Shown: piece by piece, positions 54,016 through 64,000 of the stretch
Layout of the letters: every line of letters begins with the position of its first letter
Numbering within the stretch: the first letter of the stretch is position 1
NCBI RefSeq assembly: GCF_000525795.1
Contig: NZ_AOCG01000007.1
Coordinates: 22,786-86,785 of the forward strand
Length of the DNA: 64,000 bases
Reading direction: 5' to 3'
Source of the DNA: Listeria aquatica FSL S10-1188
GTDB lineage: Bacteria; Bacillota; Bacilli; Lactobacillales; Listeriaceae
The notes under the pieces: model-generated
Told to the model about the DNA's origin: nothing
Seen by the model: only the letters and a program-made list of their open reading frames with translations
Database searches by the model: none
Program-made: the position numbers and the translations under genes

Positions 54016-54999
54016 TTAGAGTGCGACAGGAACGAGTTTTTTCTGTAATTTTTCATCAGAAAAAATCCAGCCTGTATAAGACGATAGAATTTTTAAATTA
54101 TCATCTAAGCGCACGACTGCAACAAATGGGTAATGCCCATTGCTACGGTATCTCAAATCCGTAAACGTGACATAGGTTGCATCTAACTTTTCTTCAATTC
54201 TCCAGTTGTAGACTTTGGAGAAAGAAACGAAAGCAGCTAAATTTTTATCCTGTTTCGCAGCACGAATGAGCTCATTATCTGGAACAGGCAAACGATCGAA
54301 TTTTTCATAGATCGAAATATTTCGTTTGAATGCTCGTCCCACGTAGTAATGATCTTTCGTTGTGACGGCAACACGCCACTGGAAGAAATGTATGGTTGAA
54401 GCAACAATAATTTCTTCAGCGTCAGGAATTAAATGTTGAACCGCTCGTTTGATCATTTGCTGTGTCACGGCCCGTGCGACATAATAAAGCGCTAGGATCG
54501 CATAAAGCGTAAAGAACGTTGGACCCGCGGGTGTACCAAGTAACCAAAGGATGATCGCAACCACATGTGACCCGAAAATAAACCAGTCAAATGTGTTGAT
54601 AAAACCAAAGGCGACCCAGGTATCCTTGAAAGGTCGAATCGCTTGCGTGCCATACGCGTTAAAAATGTCAACAAAGATGTGGAGCGCAACCGCAATAAAA
54701 CTCCAAAGTAGTAAGTGTATAAAAGTAGCCTGCGGAAAAATAAAGTAAAGTATAGTTGAAATGAGTAGCGGCCAAATAAACAGCATTGGAAGAGAGTGTG
54801 TTACCCCTCTGTGATTGCGAATATAGTCCGCGTTGTTTTTAAGTTTTAAAACCGTATCGACGTCGGGAATTTGAGAACCAATGATCGTTGCTGCCATGAT
54901 GCCGATCACAGCGGGTGAACTGCTTGCGATCCCAGGGTCAATCCCTGTTGCAAGACCCCCAAGTGCGATCCCCATAACAACGTGTGTGCCAGTGTCCAA
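54016..54999 (-). CDS. yfhP: YfhP-type membrane-bound metal-dependent hydrolase
   Basis: The 327-residue protein begins DTGTHVVMGIALGG with a metal-binding His and has the pair SQIPDVDTV and RNHRGVTHSLPM, the signature of the YdjM/YfhP family. Several hydrophobic segments follow (LPMLFIWPLLISTILYFIF). YfhP is also described as a regulator-like protein in Bacillus; its reaction is unproven. TTG 54999 is chosen because GAGGAGG is about 5-8 bases upstream. It diverges from mutY. Confidence 0.88.
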   Translation of the reverse strand: MDTGTHVVMGIALGGLATGIDPGIASSSPAVIGIMAATIIGSQIPDVDTVLKLKNNADYIRNHRGVTHSLPMLFIWPLLISTILYFIFPQATFIHLLLWSFIAVALHIFVDIFNAYGTQAIRPFKDTWVAFGFINTFDWFIFGSHVVAIILWLLGTPAGPTFFTLYAILALYYVARAVTQQMIKRAVQHLIPDAEEIIVASTIHFFQWRVAVTTKDHYYVGRAFKRNISIYEKFDRLPVPDNELIRAAKQDKNLAAFVSFSKVYNWRIEEKLDATYVTFTDLRYRSNGHYPFVAVVRLDDNLKILSSYTGWIFSDEKLQKKLVPVAL

Positions 55000-55223
55000 A
55001 AGCTTTCCTCCTCGTAGAGTGAAAGTAGTCACCTTAAAAGAAAGCGACTGCTCTCTGCAACAAAATGGGATTAGAGTAATAAACTCTAATCAGCTCTTCT
55101 TTTCTATACAGAAGTCTGTTCAAAGCCTTAGACTTTCTGTATAATAGTAAAAGTTAAGCTTATTATTCTATTCCCTCGTCTACATTATACTACACATTGA
55201 GAAGAACAGCACATTAAAAATCT

Positions 55224-56344
55224 ATGAGAATTATGGTGAATAAAATGCAAACACATGAATTTCTAAACTGGGATTCATCTAAAATTTCAAGTTTTCGGCT
55301 AGCACTTGTTTCTTGGTATGATGTAAACAAGCGCGTTTTACCGTGGCGTGAAAATACAGATCCTTACAGAATTTGGGTATCAGAAGTGATGCTTCAGCAA
55401 ACACGAGTGGATACCGTGCTTCCTTATTTTGAACGTTTCATGCAAAAGTTTCCGACGATGCGGGATTTTGCTTATGCGACGGAAGCCGAAATTTTAAAAG
55501 CCTGGGAAGGACTCGGCTATTATTCACGTGTTCGCAATTTGCAAATAGCTATGCGGCAAGTGACTGAAGAGTTTGGTGGAGTGGTTCCTGATACAAAAGA
55601 AGCGCTTTTGAGTCTTAAGGGAGTGGGACCTTATACAGCAGGAGCTATTCTTAGCATTGCTTATGGGAAGCAAGAGCCGGCAGTTGATGGGAACGTAATG
55701 CGGGTGATATCACGGATTTTTGAAATTGATGAAGACATCATGAAGCCGAAAACAAGAAAAACGTTTGAAGCGATTTTATATAAATTGATTGATCCAGAGC
55801 ATGCCTCTGCATTTAATCAAGGCTTGATGGAAATTGGTGCACTTGTATGCACACCAAAAAAGCCAATGTGTTTACTGTGCCCGCTGCAAGAATTTTGCGA
55901 AGCACATCAAGCTGGAAAAGAGCTTGATTATCCTGTTAAAATTAAAAAGACAAAGTCCAAAACAATTCCACTTATAGCCGTTATCATTGAACAAGATGGA
56001 AAATATATTGTGGAGCAGCGGGAAGATACAGGTTTGCTTGCTGGCATGTGGCAGTTTCCGACAATAGAGGCTCTACCCAATGAAAATGATGAACTTGTAA
56101 AACTGAAATTCTTACGAAAATACGGGCTTACTTTAGAACTAGCGGATAATGTAGTGACGCATGTTAAGCATGTATTTTCACACCTTGTTTGGCAAGTTGA
56201 ACTTAAACAAGCGCGTATTTTAGAAGGAGAATTATCAGGACGAACCAAATGTTTAACGGAAAAAGAGATGACTGAACTTGCCTTCCCGGTTCCGTACCAA
56301 AAAATGTGGCAAGCTTTTTTAAAACAAAAAGGAGGAAATCAAGA

Positions 56345-56348
<4 letters not shown>
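55224..56348 (+). CDS. mutY: A/G-specific adenine glycosylase
   Basis: MutY removes adenine mispaired with 8-oxoguanine. The 374-residue protein has the catalytic Glu in [13 protein letters not shown], the helix-hairpin-helix [12 protein letters not shown] and the catalytic Asp in AVDGNVMRV. The iron-sulfur cysteines are Cys-x6-Cys-x2-Cys-x5-Cys in [20 protein letters not shown]-terminal NUDIX-like domain recognises 8-oxoguanine. The start is uncertain: no good ribosome binding site precedes ATG 55224, and ATG 55245 is an alternative. The stop overlaps the next gene. Confidence 0.93.
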
Positions 56349-57092
<744 letters not shown>

Positions 57093-57098
57093 TAGTAG

Positions 57099-57135
57099 AG
57101 CTTTGGATGGTTTTAAATCGTCCAAAGCTTTCTTT
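57099..57135 (+). terminator. Terminator after fabL
   Basis: AGCTTTGGATG pairs with CGTCCAAAGCT (one G-U pair), followed by a T-rich tail. Confidence 0.85.
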
Positions 57136-57214
57136 ATGTTCTTGAAAAAGAGGTTTTCTGAGGTTATTCGTGCTTTTGAAGGAGTTTATAGTTTTTTTTG
57201 TGTCATTTTTTTTA

Positions 57215-57223
57215 TGCTATAAT
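57215..57223 (+). promoter_or_regulatory. Extended -10 promoter of ygaC
   Basis: TGCTATAAT is an extended -10 element 47 bases before the ATG. Confidence 0.6.
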
Positions 57224-57269
57224 ACAAGGTGAACCGTTTCTAGTACATGAAGAAAGTAGGAAAGCGCAT

Positions 57270-57797
57270 ATGTACTTGCCTAAAGAAAAAGAAATTATTC
57301 AAATCAAAAGCTACAAGCATAACGGTAAACTTCATCGTACTTGGAAAAAAACAGTTGTCCTTAAATCAACAGAAAACGTGATCATCGGCGGAAATGATCA
57401 CACGCTTGTTGTTGAATCAGATGGAAGAAAGTGGGTAACACGTGAACCTTCCATTTGTTATTTTCACAGCGATTATTGGTTTAATGTCATTTCAATGATT
57501 CGAGAAGACGGCTTATATCATTATTGTAATCTTGGAACCCCGTTTGCAATGGACCGTGAGGCACTCAAGTATATAGATTACGATTTGGATATTAAAGTCT
57601 TCCCAGATGGACGATTTCATTTGCTTGATGAAGGCGAATACGAACAGCATCGCCGCCAAATGAAATATCCAGATTCTATCGACCGGATTTTGCGAAAAAA
57701 TGTGGATATTTTAAGTCACTGGATTCTTGATAAAAAAGGACCTTTTTCGAAAGATTACATTGACATTTGGTACGAAAAGTACAAAGAATACCGTTGA
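57270..57797 (+). CDS. ygaC: DUF402 nucleoside phosphatase, YgaC-like
   Basis: The 175-residue protein matches the DUF402/UPF0374 family, described as nucleoside tri- and diphosphatases. Typical segments are [20 protein letters not shown], a central W/Y-rich metal site ([24 protein letters not shown]) and [15 protein letters not shown]. The ATG at 57270 is used because AGTAGGA precedes it and the family begins MYLPKE. A terminator follows. Confidence 0.88.
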   Translation: MYLPKEKEIIQIKSYKHNGKLHRTWKKTVVLKSTENVIIGGNDHTLVVESDGRKWVTREPSICYFHSDYWFNVISMIREDGLYHYCNLGTPFAMDREALKYIDYDLDIKVFPDGRFHLLDEGEYEQHRRQMKYPDSIDRILRKNVDILSHWILDKKGPFSKDYIDIWYEKYKEYR

Positions 57798-57812
57798 AGT
57801 CATTATTGACGG

Positions 57813-57851
57813 ACCCTAGGCCTAAGGATTCTTGAATAGGCTTGGGGTTTT
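57813..57851 (+). terminator. Terminator after ygaC
   Basis: ACCCTAGGCCTA pairs with TAGGCTTGGGGT (two G-U pairs), followed by four T. Confidence 0.75.
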
Positions 57852-57923
57852 GCTATCTTTAACTAACTGAATTTTTACATAAAACTACAAAAAGCATATT
57901 GAAGCAGATAAGGGGAGAAAAAA

Positions 57924-59319
57924 TTGGAGTTAACTTTTTGGGATAGAATTGTACGTGCCTTTCAGTATGACCTAGCGATCTGGCATAATGTATTTTTAAC
58001 CATTATTTATATTATCGCTGGGGCTTGTGTGTTTTTTGCCATCCGTTATATTCGCACATTGATTCGAAAAAAAGAACGCTTTTCAATTACTGCTTTTTTC
58101 ACTATTTTAATCGGACCGCTTGTCTTTCCCGTTGTGCTGTTTTTGATTCTTTCCCTTTCGCTAGGCGGCTCGAGTTCTGTTACACCAGGGCAGAAATTTG
58201 TTACTTTTAAAACTTCAAACGGAGATGAAGCCGTGGCACTTACGACAGGGAACTTTCTGGCAAACGAAACAGGAAAATACGGTACATATGGAAGTACGCG
58301 CTATTATGCGGTCGCTCTTTCACAAGAGTCAGGCAAAAAAAGTTTGGCAAACGAAACTATCCGGCGGAGAAGCAGAATTACTCGGGAAAACGGGAGATAA
58401 ACTTTGGTATTTTACTGGGAATGGTCTTCAAGTGATTGCCTTAAAAACGGGGAAAACATTAGCCAAGACAAGTGATTTTAAAGGCATCCAAAATCAGTTA
58501 CCAAAGAATTACGAAAACTATCTAGTGAAGGACCAGTTGGTTTATTTTAAAGGATTAGATGGTCAGTTTTATCGAATCAATCCTAAAAACCTAACAGGGA
58601 AAGTTACGAAAGAAGGAATTCGTGCAGCTGATTTTCCAGAGACACCAGTGAGTGGTGAAAAATTTGAAACCGCACAAATCATAGCAACGCCGGATAATGA
58701 CCAGTTGTTTGCTTTGTTATCAGACAAAGAGCTTCAAGCTATCCAAGCAGGTGGTGATATTGAAATGGATCAAGAAAATGAAAGATCTTATCTCTATCAA
58801 ACTAAACTTGTCAAACAAAATAAAGTAGCTGTTTCGGATAATGAAAAAGTAATGTCTGAAGCTTTCATTTCTGGTGAATTTATTCTTGATTCTAGTCGAA
58901 AGCGACCAACAAATGATGCCTTTCACACCTTAACAGACTTTACTAGTCAAGTAAGCGATACAGAAAATAGCGCGTATTCGAACGAGTACAACCGCTTTGT
59001 GAGAATAACAGGGGGACTTGGAGTCGCGACGAGTTCAAAATATTTACCGCTTGCAACTAGCGAAGGGAATTGGCTGATTTTGCATTATGAAACCATTGAA
59101 AGAAATTCAAGTCTGAAACTAAGTGCTTTTAATCCGCGGACAAAGCAGGTGAGTTGGACGACGCTCTTATACACTTCAAGCATCTCTAGCACCTTAAAAC
59201 AAGGAGATAAACTCACACTTCTGTCTAATGATGATTTGCTAGAGATGAACTTAAAAAATGGGAACTTAAAAGGTTATAGCTTTCAAAATGACCGTTTTTT
59301 CAGCAAGAAACCCGAATAA
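57924..59319 (+). CDS. Membrane protein with a large extracytoplasmic domain, PA2928-like (one-base frameshift)
   Basis: Two membrane helices near the N-terminus (VFLTIIYIIAGACVFFAI and GPLVFPVVLFLILSLSLGG) precede a long polar domain rich in strands. The domain begins VTPGQKFVTFKTSNGDEAV and has blocks such as GDKLWYFTGNGLQVIALKTG that look like beta-propeller repeats. This resembles proteins named PA2928 family, but the match is from memory. The frame breaks at a seven-A run (58335-58341); six joins SGKKVWQTKLSGGEAE. The repaired protein has 464 residues and starts at TTG 57924. Its function is unknown. Confidence 0.75.
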
Positions 59320-59350
59320 AAACGCTGTAGGCTAAGCCTACAGCGTTTTT
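59318..59350. terminator. Bidirectional terminator containing both stop codons
   Basis: A perfect 15-bp repeat (59318-59332 and 59336-59350) with a 3-base loop lies across both convergent gene ends. Confidence 0.92.
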
Positions 59351-60428
59351 ATTCTTCAGTGACGCTAATATCAATTTGGTTATCTTCTTGGTGTCTCAGT
59401 TTGAAACTGTGAATTAATTTTTCCAAGTAATCTACCGTTTCCTGATATGCGAAGATCGAAGCAATAATCCTCATCAAGTGATATTCATCCAGTTCACGCG
59501 TTTCATCATCAAGTTTCAATTCATTAATAAACAAGTCCATCAATTCTTTAGGATCTTGAGCCAGATGATCTTCCACATAATCCACATCAACAGCCACTTT
59601 ATCGATATAAGTAAGAAGTAGTTGCTCATGCTTATCCGTTAAATAATCGATTTGCTGTCGAATTTGTTCCTGCTTAAGCGGAGCGAGGAGCAAATAATCA
59701 TTTTCATAGCGATGTTGGATTTTCAGTAAATCAATTGCTTTTTGCGAACACAAGATCATTTGCCTGTAAATCGCGATTTTTCGTGATTTTGCGAGCATCT
59801 CTTTTTTTCGGAATGAGCGTTCTTCTTTAAATAAATCATACTGATTACGAATTTGCGACATTTGATTTTGCATCCAGTTCATATCTTTTTTTAGAAGTGG
59901 AAAATCCGCCGCGTGTCGTAAGTTCAACTTAATCCATTTCATGATCTCACTGTTCGTAGTATAAATTTGTTGATAAAGCGTGACTTCATATTTCGGCGGA
60001 ATAAAAATCAAGTTTACAATAAATGCCGCTACAAGACCCAGCATAATCGTCCCAAAACGAATAAGCGCAGTCTCGAGAAAGCCGTTTCCGGGAGAGTCCA
60101 TGATAATGACAAGTGTCACAACAGCAAGCCCGATCGTGTTTTCAAGCTTTAATTTCAGTAAAAGCGCCACACAGATAATAGAAGCTACGCCGATCAAGAT
60201 GAAATCATTCCCAATATAGAGTCCGAATAAAATGGCAATCACGGCTCCGATTACATTCCCTTGAGCACGTTCTAAAATAGTTAAATAGGAACGATAAATC
60301 GAGGGCTGAATCGCAAAAATAGCGGAAATACCTGCGAGTGCCGGTGAAGGCGACTTACAAAGCTGCGCAATAAAAAGTGCGAGCGAAATAGCAATTCCGG
60401 TTTTTAGAATTCGAGCTCCGAATTTCAT
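59349..60428 (-). CDS. FUSC-type aromatic acid exporter family protein, YgaE-like
   Basis: The 359-residue protein has an N-terminal membrane domain of about six segments (GARILKTGIAISLALFIAQL, GNVIGAVIAILFGLYIGN, RFGTIMLGLVAAFIVNLIF) and a long helical cytoplasmic domain. This is the layout of the DUF939/aromatic acid exporter family, related to FUSC proteins. The substrate is unknown. A TATAAT on the minus strand lies just upstream, near 60475. It shares a terminator with the convergent gene. Confidence 0.85.
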   Translation of the reverse strand: MKFGARILKTGIAISLALFIAQLCKSPSPALAGISAIFAIQPSIYRSYLTILERAQGNVIGAVIAILFGLYIGNDFILIGVASIICVALLLKLKLENTIGLAVVTLVIIMDSPGNGFLETALIRFGTIMLGLVAAFIVNLIFIPPKYEVTLYQQIYTTNSEIMKWIKLNLRHAADFPLLKKDMNWMQNQMSQIRNQYDLFKEERSFRKKEMLAKSRKIAIYRQMILCSQKAIDLLKIQHRYENDYLLLAPLKQEQIRQQIDYLTDKHEQLLLTYIDKVAVDVDYVEDHLAQDPKELMDLFINELKLDDETRELDEYHLMRIIASIFAYQETVDYLEKLIHSFKLRHQEDNQIDISVTEE

Positions 60429-60492
60429 GCGAAGTAATTCCTTTCTAAAGTGCCTAAAAACACTTTTTTCTTATTATAACCCGTCTCACTAA

Positions 60493-61807
60493 TTAATAAC
60501 ATGATTTTACATATTTTCCGCCATTTTTTTTGAAAACACGCTGAACAGCTTCTAGCGTTTCCTCGATATCTTTTTCTGTGTGAGCAGTTGTGACAAACCA
60601 AGCCTCATATTTAGACGCAGCAAGTAAAATCCCTTCCTCACGCATCCCCTTAAAGAACTCGGCGAAAGCCTCACCATCTGTATTTTGTGCATCTTCATAA
60701 TTTCGAACCGTTTTATCTGTGAAAAAGACAGTTAAGGCACCGACAATTTGATTCACCGTTACAGGAATTTGATATTCCTTTGCCGCGCTTAAAATCCCTT
60801 CTTTTAACATCTGGCCCAATTTTTCAAAGCGGTCATAAAGACCTTCTTCTTGAAGAACTTCCAAGCAGGCGATACCAGACTGAATAGAAGCAGGGTTCCC
60901 AGCATGTGTGCCAGCTTGATAAGCAGGTCCGAGTGGGGCAACTTCTTCCATAATATCAGCCCGTCCACCGTAAGCACCGATCGGAAGGCCGCCACCGATA
61001 ATTTTCCCAAGAGCTGTCAAATCGGGTGTAATATTTAAATAGTCTTGTGCACCGCCATACATAAAGCGAAATGCCGTAATGACCTCATCATAAATCACAA
61101 GTGCGCCAGCTTCATGCGTCATTTCATTCACTTTCTCCAAGAAGCCAGGTTCCGGAGCAACAATCCCGAAGTTCCCAACGATCGGTTCAACGAGGACAGC
61201 CGCCACTTGATCGCCCCAAGCTTTAAGCGCCTCACGAAAAGCATCCAAATCATTAAACGGAACCGTAATCACTTCACGTGCAGTCGCTTGCGTCACACCA
61301 GCAGAGTCAGGCGTTCCAAGTGTAGAAGGCCCAGAACCTGCTTCAACGAGAACAAGATCAAAGTGACCATGATAGGAGCCGCCGAACTTAATGATTTTTT
61401 CGCGCCCAGTATAAGCACGTGCCACCCGGACAGTGGTCATCACAGCTTCCGTACCCGAATTTGTAAAACGAACCTTATCAAGCGAGGGAATAGCTTCTTT
61501 TAACATTTTGGCAAACGTAATTTCGTGTTCCGTTGGCGTTCCGTAAAGGACCCCCGTTTCTGCCGCATGTGTGATCGCCTTTGTGATATGTGGATGCGCG
61601 TGTCCAGTGATGATTGGACCAAAAGCCGCCAAATAATCAATGTACTTATTTCCATCCACATCATAAAAATAAGCTCCACTTGCAGATTTCATCGTAATCG
61701 GAACACCGCCACCAACACCTTTGTAAGACCGGCTTGGGCTGTTGACACCGCCAACAATGTGTTTTTTTTGCTTCTTCATGTAGCTCTTCAGATTTCGAAT
61801 GATTCAT
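60493..61807 (-). CDS. gsaB: Glutamate-1-semialdehyde 2,1-aminomutase, GsaB type (one-base frameshift)
   Basis: This PLP enzyme interconverts glutamate-1-semialdehyde and 5-aminolevulinate, a haem precursor. The repaired 437-residue protein begins [20 protein letters not shown], then [15 protein letters not shown]-binding regions are [26 protein letters not shown] and the lysine in [18 protein letters not shown]. The frame breaks at an eight-A run (61762-61769 on the plus strand); seven restores the start ATG 61807, preceded by AGGAGATG. In Listeria it is the second (GsaB) copy. Confidence 0.92.
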
Positions 61808-61955
61808 CTTTACATCTCCTTTTATATCAGGCAGGTTTCCCTGCTCGTCTCTTCTATTCTATGAAAAATAAGCAGAAGTCGCAACTTGAAAGGGCAAGAT
61901 CATTGCTGTTTTCTAAAAAAAGTCATACACTGGGTAAAAAAGGGAGGTAGGCTTA

Positions 61956-62901
61956 ATGAAAATCGTTTTTACCATGGCAATTCCAGAAGAATTGCAAAAA
62001 GAATTCGCTAAACAATTTGAAACCGACAAAACCTATTACACAGACAATCTAGAAAACTTTCCTGAACTAAAGGAAGTAGATGTCATCGTCACTTACGGTA
62101 GCGACCTCACAGAGCCACTTATTCAGGCAGCAGAAAACCTCAAATGGATCATGGTATATTCAGCAGGTGTCGATAGCCTTCCAGCAGAAGCGATTACAAG
62201 ACGACAAATCAAAGTCAGCAACGTGCGAGGCATCCACGCTTACCCCATGGCAGAATTTGTCATGGCTTACCTACTTGATGATGTCAAACAGTTGCGCTTC
62301 TTTAGTTCAGCACAGCAAAAAAAAACAATACGCGTCCGAACATCCCGTAGTTGAGTTGGGTGAAAAAACTATCGCCATTGCCGGAACAGGCGCAATAGGC
62401 ATCCAAGTAGCACGCTTTGCAAAAACTTTTCAAATGAAGACGATCGGTTTCAATACAACTGGCCATAAAGCAGAATCCTTTGACAAAACTTACCCGCTAA
62501 AGAATCTATCCGAACTAATTTCAGAAGTTGACTACTTTGTCTCAGTCTTGCCTAAAACGAAGGAAACAAATGAAATCTATGGAAGAAACTTTTTTGAATC
62601 CCTTCCTAATCAAGCCGTCTTTATCAATATTGGTCGGGGAAACGTAACAACAAAAGAAGTACTTGAAGAAGCTATCCAAGCAAATGCCGTTAGACATTTT
62701 TATTTGGACGTCTTTCCAGAAGAGCCTCTACCTATAGAAAGTCCATTGTGGGGAGCAGAAAATGTAACTTTAACACCACATGTTTCTGGGCATACTGATC
62801 AGTATCTCAAACGTAGTTTTCAAATCTTTGCAGACAATATCACCCGATTTAAGCAAAATGAAGCACTCGTCAATTTGATAGATTTAAAACGTGGCTATTA
62901 A
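61956..62901 (+). CDS. D-2-hydroxyacid dehydrogenase family protein (one-base frameshift)
   Basis: The repaired 314-residue protein has the NAD-binding GTGAIGIQVARFAK motif, the catalytic Arg in NIGRGNV, Glu in FPEEPLP and His in TPHVSGHT. It belongs to the D-isomer-specific 2-hydroxyacid dehydrogenase family; the substrate is not clear. The frame breaks at a nine-A run (62327-62335); eight A joins QYASEHPVVELGEKT. GGGAGGTAG precedes the ATG. It is divergent from gsaB and upstream of perR. Confidence 0.9.
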
Positions 62902-62910
62902 ATCCCATTA

Positions 62911-62940
62911 TTGACATAATAGAAGAGTTTCCGTTAAAAT
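62911..62940 (+). promoter_or_regulatory. Promoter of perR
   Basis: TTGACA (62911-62916) and TAAAAT (62935-62940) are 18 bases apart. Confidence 0.75.
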
Positions 62941-62950
62941 AATAGAAGTA

Positions 62951-62965
62951 TTAAAATTATTTTAA
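62951..62965. promoter_or_regulatory. PerR box
   Basis: TTAAAATTATTTTAA matches 13 of 15 positions of the PerR box consensus TTATAATNATTATAA. It lies just after the perR -10, so PerR likely represses itself. Confidence 0.85.
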
Positions 62966-62981
62966 TTTAGGGAAGGAGTGC

Positions 62982-63425
62982 ATGGCGGTGTCTAGTACTC
63001 AATTAAAAGAGTCAATAGATGTCCTCAAACAGTCTGGAGTTCGTATTACTCCTCAACGTCATGCTATATTAGAGTTCTTAATCAATTCACATTCCCATCC
63101 TACAGCAGATGAAATCTATAAGGCCTTAGAACCTGAATATCCGAATATGAGTGTTGCGACCGTTTACAACAACTTACGCGTATTTCGTGATGCCGGGTTA
63201 ATCAAAGAATTATCTTATGGTGATGCTTCAAGCCGTTTTGATTTCACTACGTCTAATCACTATCACGCAATTTGTGAAAAGTGTGGGAAAATTGTAGATT
63301 TTCATTATCCAGGTTTAGATGAAGTGGAACATTTTGCTGCTTCTGTTACTGGATATGAAATTAATAAGCATCGTTTAGAAGTTTATGGAATTTGTCCAGA
63401 GTGTCAGGCAAAAGAAAATCATTGA
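62982..63425 (+). CDS. perR: Peroxide-responsive repressor PerR
   Basis: PerR is a Fur-family sensor of hydrogen peroxide that uses a regulatory metal. The 147-residue protein has the DNA-binding helix ([20 protein letters not shown]), the metal site with SHPTADE and [11 protein letters not shown], and a structural zinc site of four cysteines (CEKC and CPEC). The gene has a PerR box upstream. It starts at ATG 62982 after GGAAGGAG and is followed by a terminator. Confidence 0.94.
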   Translation: MAVSSTQLKESIDVLKQSGVRITPQRHAILEFLINSHSHPTADEIYKALEPEYPNMSVATVYNNLRVFRDAGLIKELSYGDASSRFDFTTSNHYHAICEKCGKIVDFHYPGLDEVEHFAASVTGYEINKHRLEVYGICPECQAKENH

Positions 63426-63437
63426 TTGAAATAGCTT

Positions 63438-63470
63438 AAAAGTGTGCAATGAATTTTGCACACTTTTTAT
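63438..63470 (+). terminator. Terminator after perR
   Basis: AAAAGTGTGCAA and TTGCACACTTTT (12 bp) with a 6-base loop and T tail. Confidence 0.9.
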
Positions 63471-63542
63471 ATGCATATTTTATGCAGAACAAAGCTGTTA
63501 AACATGATTTTACATTTTTCTACATTTTTATTCATAATTTTA

Positions 63543-63571
63543 TTGACATACTTCTCTAAACTTGGTATATT
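63543..63571 (+). promoter_or_regulatory. rRNA promoter P1
   Basis: TTGACA (63543-63548) and TATATT (63566-63571) with a 17-base spacer, about 340 bases before the 16S gene. Confidence 0.85.
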
Positions 63572-63638
63572 AGTTCTCGGCGCTACTAATTACAACATTT
63601 TTGATTTGAAATGCAAGAAAAAACAAATTAAAAAATTG

Positions 63639-63667
63639 TTGACAGATCAGCGTTCAAATGATATGAT
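63639..63667 (+). promoter_or_regulatory. rRNA promoter P2
   Basis: TTGACA (63639-63644) and TATGAT (63662-63667) with a 17-base spacer. It lies 96 bases after P1, the tandem arrangement usual for Firmicute rRNA operons. Confidence 0.88.
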
Positions 63668-63907
63668 TTAAAAGTCGCAAAAAACGATTTCACTTTCAAA
63701 ATGAAACTTATTTTTGCAACTAAATGACCTTTGAAAACTGAACAAAAAGAAGACGAAAAAGCGATGAGACAGTACGTTTCACCAATCAATTCGCAGGACA
63801 GGAAATCGAGAGCGATTTCCAAAAAACAAGTAAGAAAGCTAGCAAAGTCAATTTTGACGCTAAGGAGACTTATTCACGGTGTTGGATAAGTATTCAAATT
63901 CCATTTA
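63668..63907 (+). other. rRNA operon leader with boxA-like antitermination site
   Basis: The leader between P2 and 16S has no gene. TGACCTTTGAAAACTGAAC at 63725-63743 resembles the boxA (CTTTGAAAACT) of Firmicute rRNA leaders, where Nus factors bind. Confidence 0.7.
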
Positions 63908-64000
63908 TTTTAAAGAGAGTTTGATCCTGGCTCAGGACGAACGCTGGCGGCGTGCCTAATACATGCAAGTCGAACGAACCAAAGAGAAGCTTGCTTCTCT
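63908..64000 (+). rRNA. 16S rRNA, 5' end (partial)
   Basis: AGAGTTTGATCCTGGCTCAG at 63916 is the universal 16S 5' sequence (27F site), followed by GACGAACGCTGGCGGCGTGCC. The exact mature 5' end about 8 bases before is inferred. Only the first ~93 bases are in the window. Confidence 0.98.

Noticed and set aside
61045..61503. A 152-codon plus-strand open frame inside gsaB
   Set aside because: It is antisense to conserved PLP-enzyme motifs and has no start signal; it is a shadow frame.

Overview
The window looks like the chromosome of a low-GC Gram-positive bacterium of the Listeriaceae, most likely a Listeria species. The evidence is gene content and order. The cell-envelope stress genes lie as ABC transporter (virA, virB), response regulator virR, NAD-epimerase, small protein, adenine deaminase, sensor kinase virS. 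At the right end the chain is mprF, yfhF, recX, yfhJ, dut, yfhP, mutY, fabL-like, ygaC, an exporter, gsaB, a D-2-hydroxyacid dehydrogenase, perR, then the start of a 16S rRNA gene. Both layouts are familiar from Listeria genomes from memory; no alignment was run.

Layout. 1-7.1 kb: tail of a phosphoesterase-like gene, gatCAB, dgkB, a secreted protein and rlmCD. 7.2-8.9 kb: aroK, a membrane protein and an ohr-type peroxidase. 9.0-16.7 kb: the VirABRS locus. 16.8-18.4 kb: a metal-dependent alcohol dehydrogenase and an acetyltransferase. 18.6-25.7 kb: gltC divergent from gltBD. 25.9-28.1 kb: an oxidoreductase and a DEAD-box helicase. 28.2-32.5 kb: a LevR/ManR-type sigma-54 activator, a sigma-54 promoter, a PTS IIB protein and a MupG-type protein. 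32.6-34.0 kb: a stand-alone arsC, a DUF1697 gene and tRNA-Arg(CCU). 34.1-46.0 kb: mreBH, an MFS exporter, an M29 aminopeptidase, flavodoxin, map, an AAC(3)-family protein, UPF0435, YihY, a deoxynucleoside kinase, a second RlmCD/TrmA-type methyltransferase, and a symporter operon with a previously easily missed 36-residue membrane protein. 46.2-51.2 kb: a methyltransferase, a TipA-type MerR regulator, a VanZ protein and mprF. 51.4-64.0 kb: the yfh/yga housekeeping block, perR and the rRNA operon promoters.

The most striking global property is that about 20 genes are broken in frame, and nearly every break is explained by one extra A or T in a homopolymer run. Removing the extra bases restores full-length proteins of normal family size, including gatB, which is normally essential. 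This points to a systematic sequencing or assembly error, although transcriptional slippage at poly(A) tracts is a possible alternative. Frame-broken genes are therefore reported as single genes over their reconstructed span.

No prophage, insertion sequence, CRISPR array or recognisable new defence system was found. The most interesting signals are regulatory: the sigma-54 promoter with a nearby palindrome, the 19-bp spacer MerR promoter, a perfect 22-bp palindrome before vanZ, a PerR box before perR, a GltC-type box, and tandem rRNA promoters.
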